NCBI GenBank assembly: GCA_036346405.1
Contig: CM070561.1
Location: forward strand, 3,164,834 to 3,228,833
Direction: 5' to 3'
DNA: 64,000 nucleotides
DNA from: Phyllostachys edulis
Lineage: Eukaryota > Streptophyta > Magnoliopsida > Poales > Poaceae
This document shows positions 63,206-64,000 of this stretch, in pieces. The notes beneath the pieces are model-generated. The model had not been told where the DNA came from. It was given only the letters and a program-made list of their open reading frames with translations, and searched no databases. Both the position numbers and the translations under genes were made by a program. Within the stretch, counting starts at the first letter, position 1; each line of letters begins with the position of its first letter.

Positions 63206-64000
63206 TCATCGCAGCAAGGTCTCGACTACAATGGAGATCGCCTGTGGTCCTCCTCGCTCAAGTAGAGAGAGAGCAAGATCATGCTCATGCCAACTCCGGA
63301 GTCCAGCAGCAATCTTCTTCAGCGTGTCCAGTTTTATGTCCCGCAACCATGACGGGACAAACTTCACCAGCAGGAACACAAAGCTGGACACATACGCCTT
63401 CCACGTACGCGGGTCGCAGCCCAGCAGAATGTGACCGTCCAACACACCTGCAATGAAATCCATGTGGGTTCCGACCACTCGTGGCCTCCTTGACAGGAAA
63501 GACAGTTTCATGACAGAAGTCCTTTCCGCTCCCCAGAGTAGACTGCCACAGAAGAAGAGCATGTTGGCCATGGCATAACCTTGGAGTGTGCTAGACACTG
63601 GTCCGGGGTCTTTCAAAATCTGTTCTCGAGCTGATAGCAGCAATGTTGGCAAGGTCTCCTCATACAGCACCTGAACCACAAGAGGTCCACCCGCAATACA
63701 TAGGAGTCCTCCGCCAAGCATCGCAACCTGATGCGCCATGGATGCAGCACCAGATAGCGGCGTCCGGCCTGATTTTAAATGTGGAGGCCCATTGGAAGAC
63801 CATCCAATTGCAAGTTTGTGGGCGCACTCAATCACTTGCTTCAGGATCACCTCGCTGACAAAGTAGGTGTCGTGGAATGTTCGACAAGTTCTCAAGTAGA
63901 TGAAACCAGGGGCCATGGGAAGCTGAAGTCCTCCTTGGTCTGTGATTGAGTCTCCCAGTAAAGCCCCAACTCCACGGCTTGCAGTAATATTAGACCCACT
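63206..64000 (-). CDS. MED33: Mediator complex subunit 33 (REF4/RFR1 type), C-terminal part
   Basis: MED33 proteins belong to the Mediator tail; in Arabidopsis REF4 and RFR1 repress phenylpropanoid genes. The window holds the last exon, open at the right edge and ending with TGA at 63208-63206. Conserved landmarks are APGFIYLRTCRTFHD, GYAMANMLFF, VVGTHMDFIAGVLDG, TWKAYVSSFV, LDTLKKIAAGLRSWHE and LALSLLERGG, in the order known from the end of the family. About 265 residues are visible of a protein normally over 1,200 long. No breaks are seen. Assignment to MED33A or MED33B is not possible from this part. Confidence 0.87.
   Translation of the reverse strand, partial: SGSNITASRGVGALLGDSITDQGGLQLPMAPGFIYLRTCRTFHDTYFVSEVILKQVIECAHKLAIGWSSNGPPHLKSGRTPLSGAASMAHQVAMLGGGLLCIAGGPLVVQVLYEETLPTLLLSAREQILKDPGPVSSTLQGYAMANMLFFCGSLLWGAERTSVMKLSFLSRRPRVVGTHMDFIAGVLDGHILLGCDPRTWKAYVSSFVFLLVKFVPSWLRDIKLDTLKKIAAGLRSWHEHDLALSLLERGGPQAISIVVETLLR

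Overview
This is a nuclear segment from a grass (Poaceae). The evidence is intron-rich genes with GC-rich 5' exons, a BARE/Angela-type copia LTR, several long gypsy-type LTRs and heavy nested transposon insertion. I see no tRNA, rRNA or CRISPR genes.

Host genes. A decayed neprosin-domain gene lies at 259-1154 (+). A complete galacturonosyltransferase gene, GAUT7-like, runs on the minus strand from 8334 to 2399; I resolved nine exons that sum exactly to 622 codons plus a stop. A complete RecQ-family DNA helicase with RQC and HRDC regions runs on the minus strand from 61053 to 52492; twenty exons sum to 897 codons plus a stop. The C-terminus of a Mediator subunit 33 / REF4-type gene runs off the right edge on the minus strand (64000-63206). 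Introns of GAUT7 and RecQ carry small insertions whose target duplications are visible: a solo LTR, a MULE with a hAT element inside it, and two related hAT MITEs.

The region 8719-47065 reads as one old LTR retrotransposon on the minus strand that has been split by later insertions. It has 350-bp LTRs, a primer site matching initiator-Met tRNA, and flanks acagc/acaac. Removing the insertions leaves about 4.4 kb. Its interior carries intronless, same-orientation fragments of host genes: vacuolar ATPase subunit B, an unidentified stretch, RAD23 and monodehydroascorbate reductase. This resembles the gene-transducing maize element Bs1. The insertions are an 11.2-kb gag-only LTR element with 3.5-kb LTRs, a hAT MITE, and seven solo LTRs, two of them nested inside another. 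Almost every junction was fixed by a target-site duplication I could read.

The strongest structural signal is in the 3.5-kb LTRs of the 11.2-kb element (9675-13152 and 17400-20871). They contain roughly 30 short stem-loops that share the loop ACACA (or ACTCA/ACATA), while the stems differ in sequence and keep their pairing. A separate set of conserved palindromes recurs in several of the gypsy-type solo LTRs.

A copia element with very short (98-bp) LTRs, at 47448-52360, sits 131 bp downstream of the RecQ stop codon. The outer retroelement begins 385 bp upstream of the GAUT7 start codon, so both intact genes are closely hemmed in by retrotransposons.
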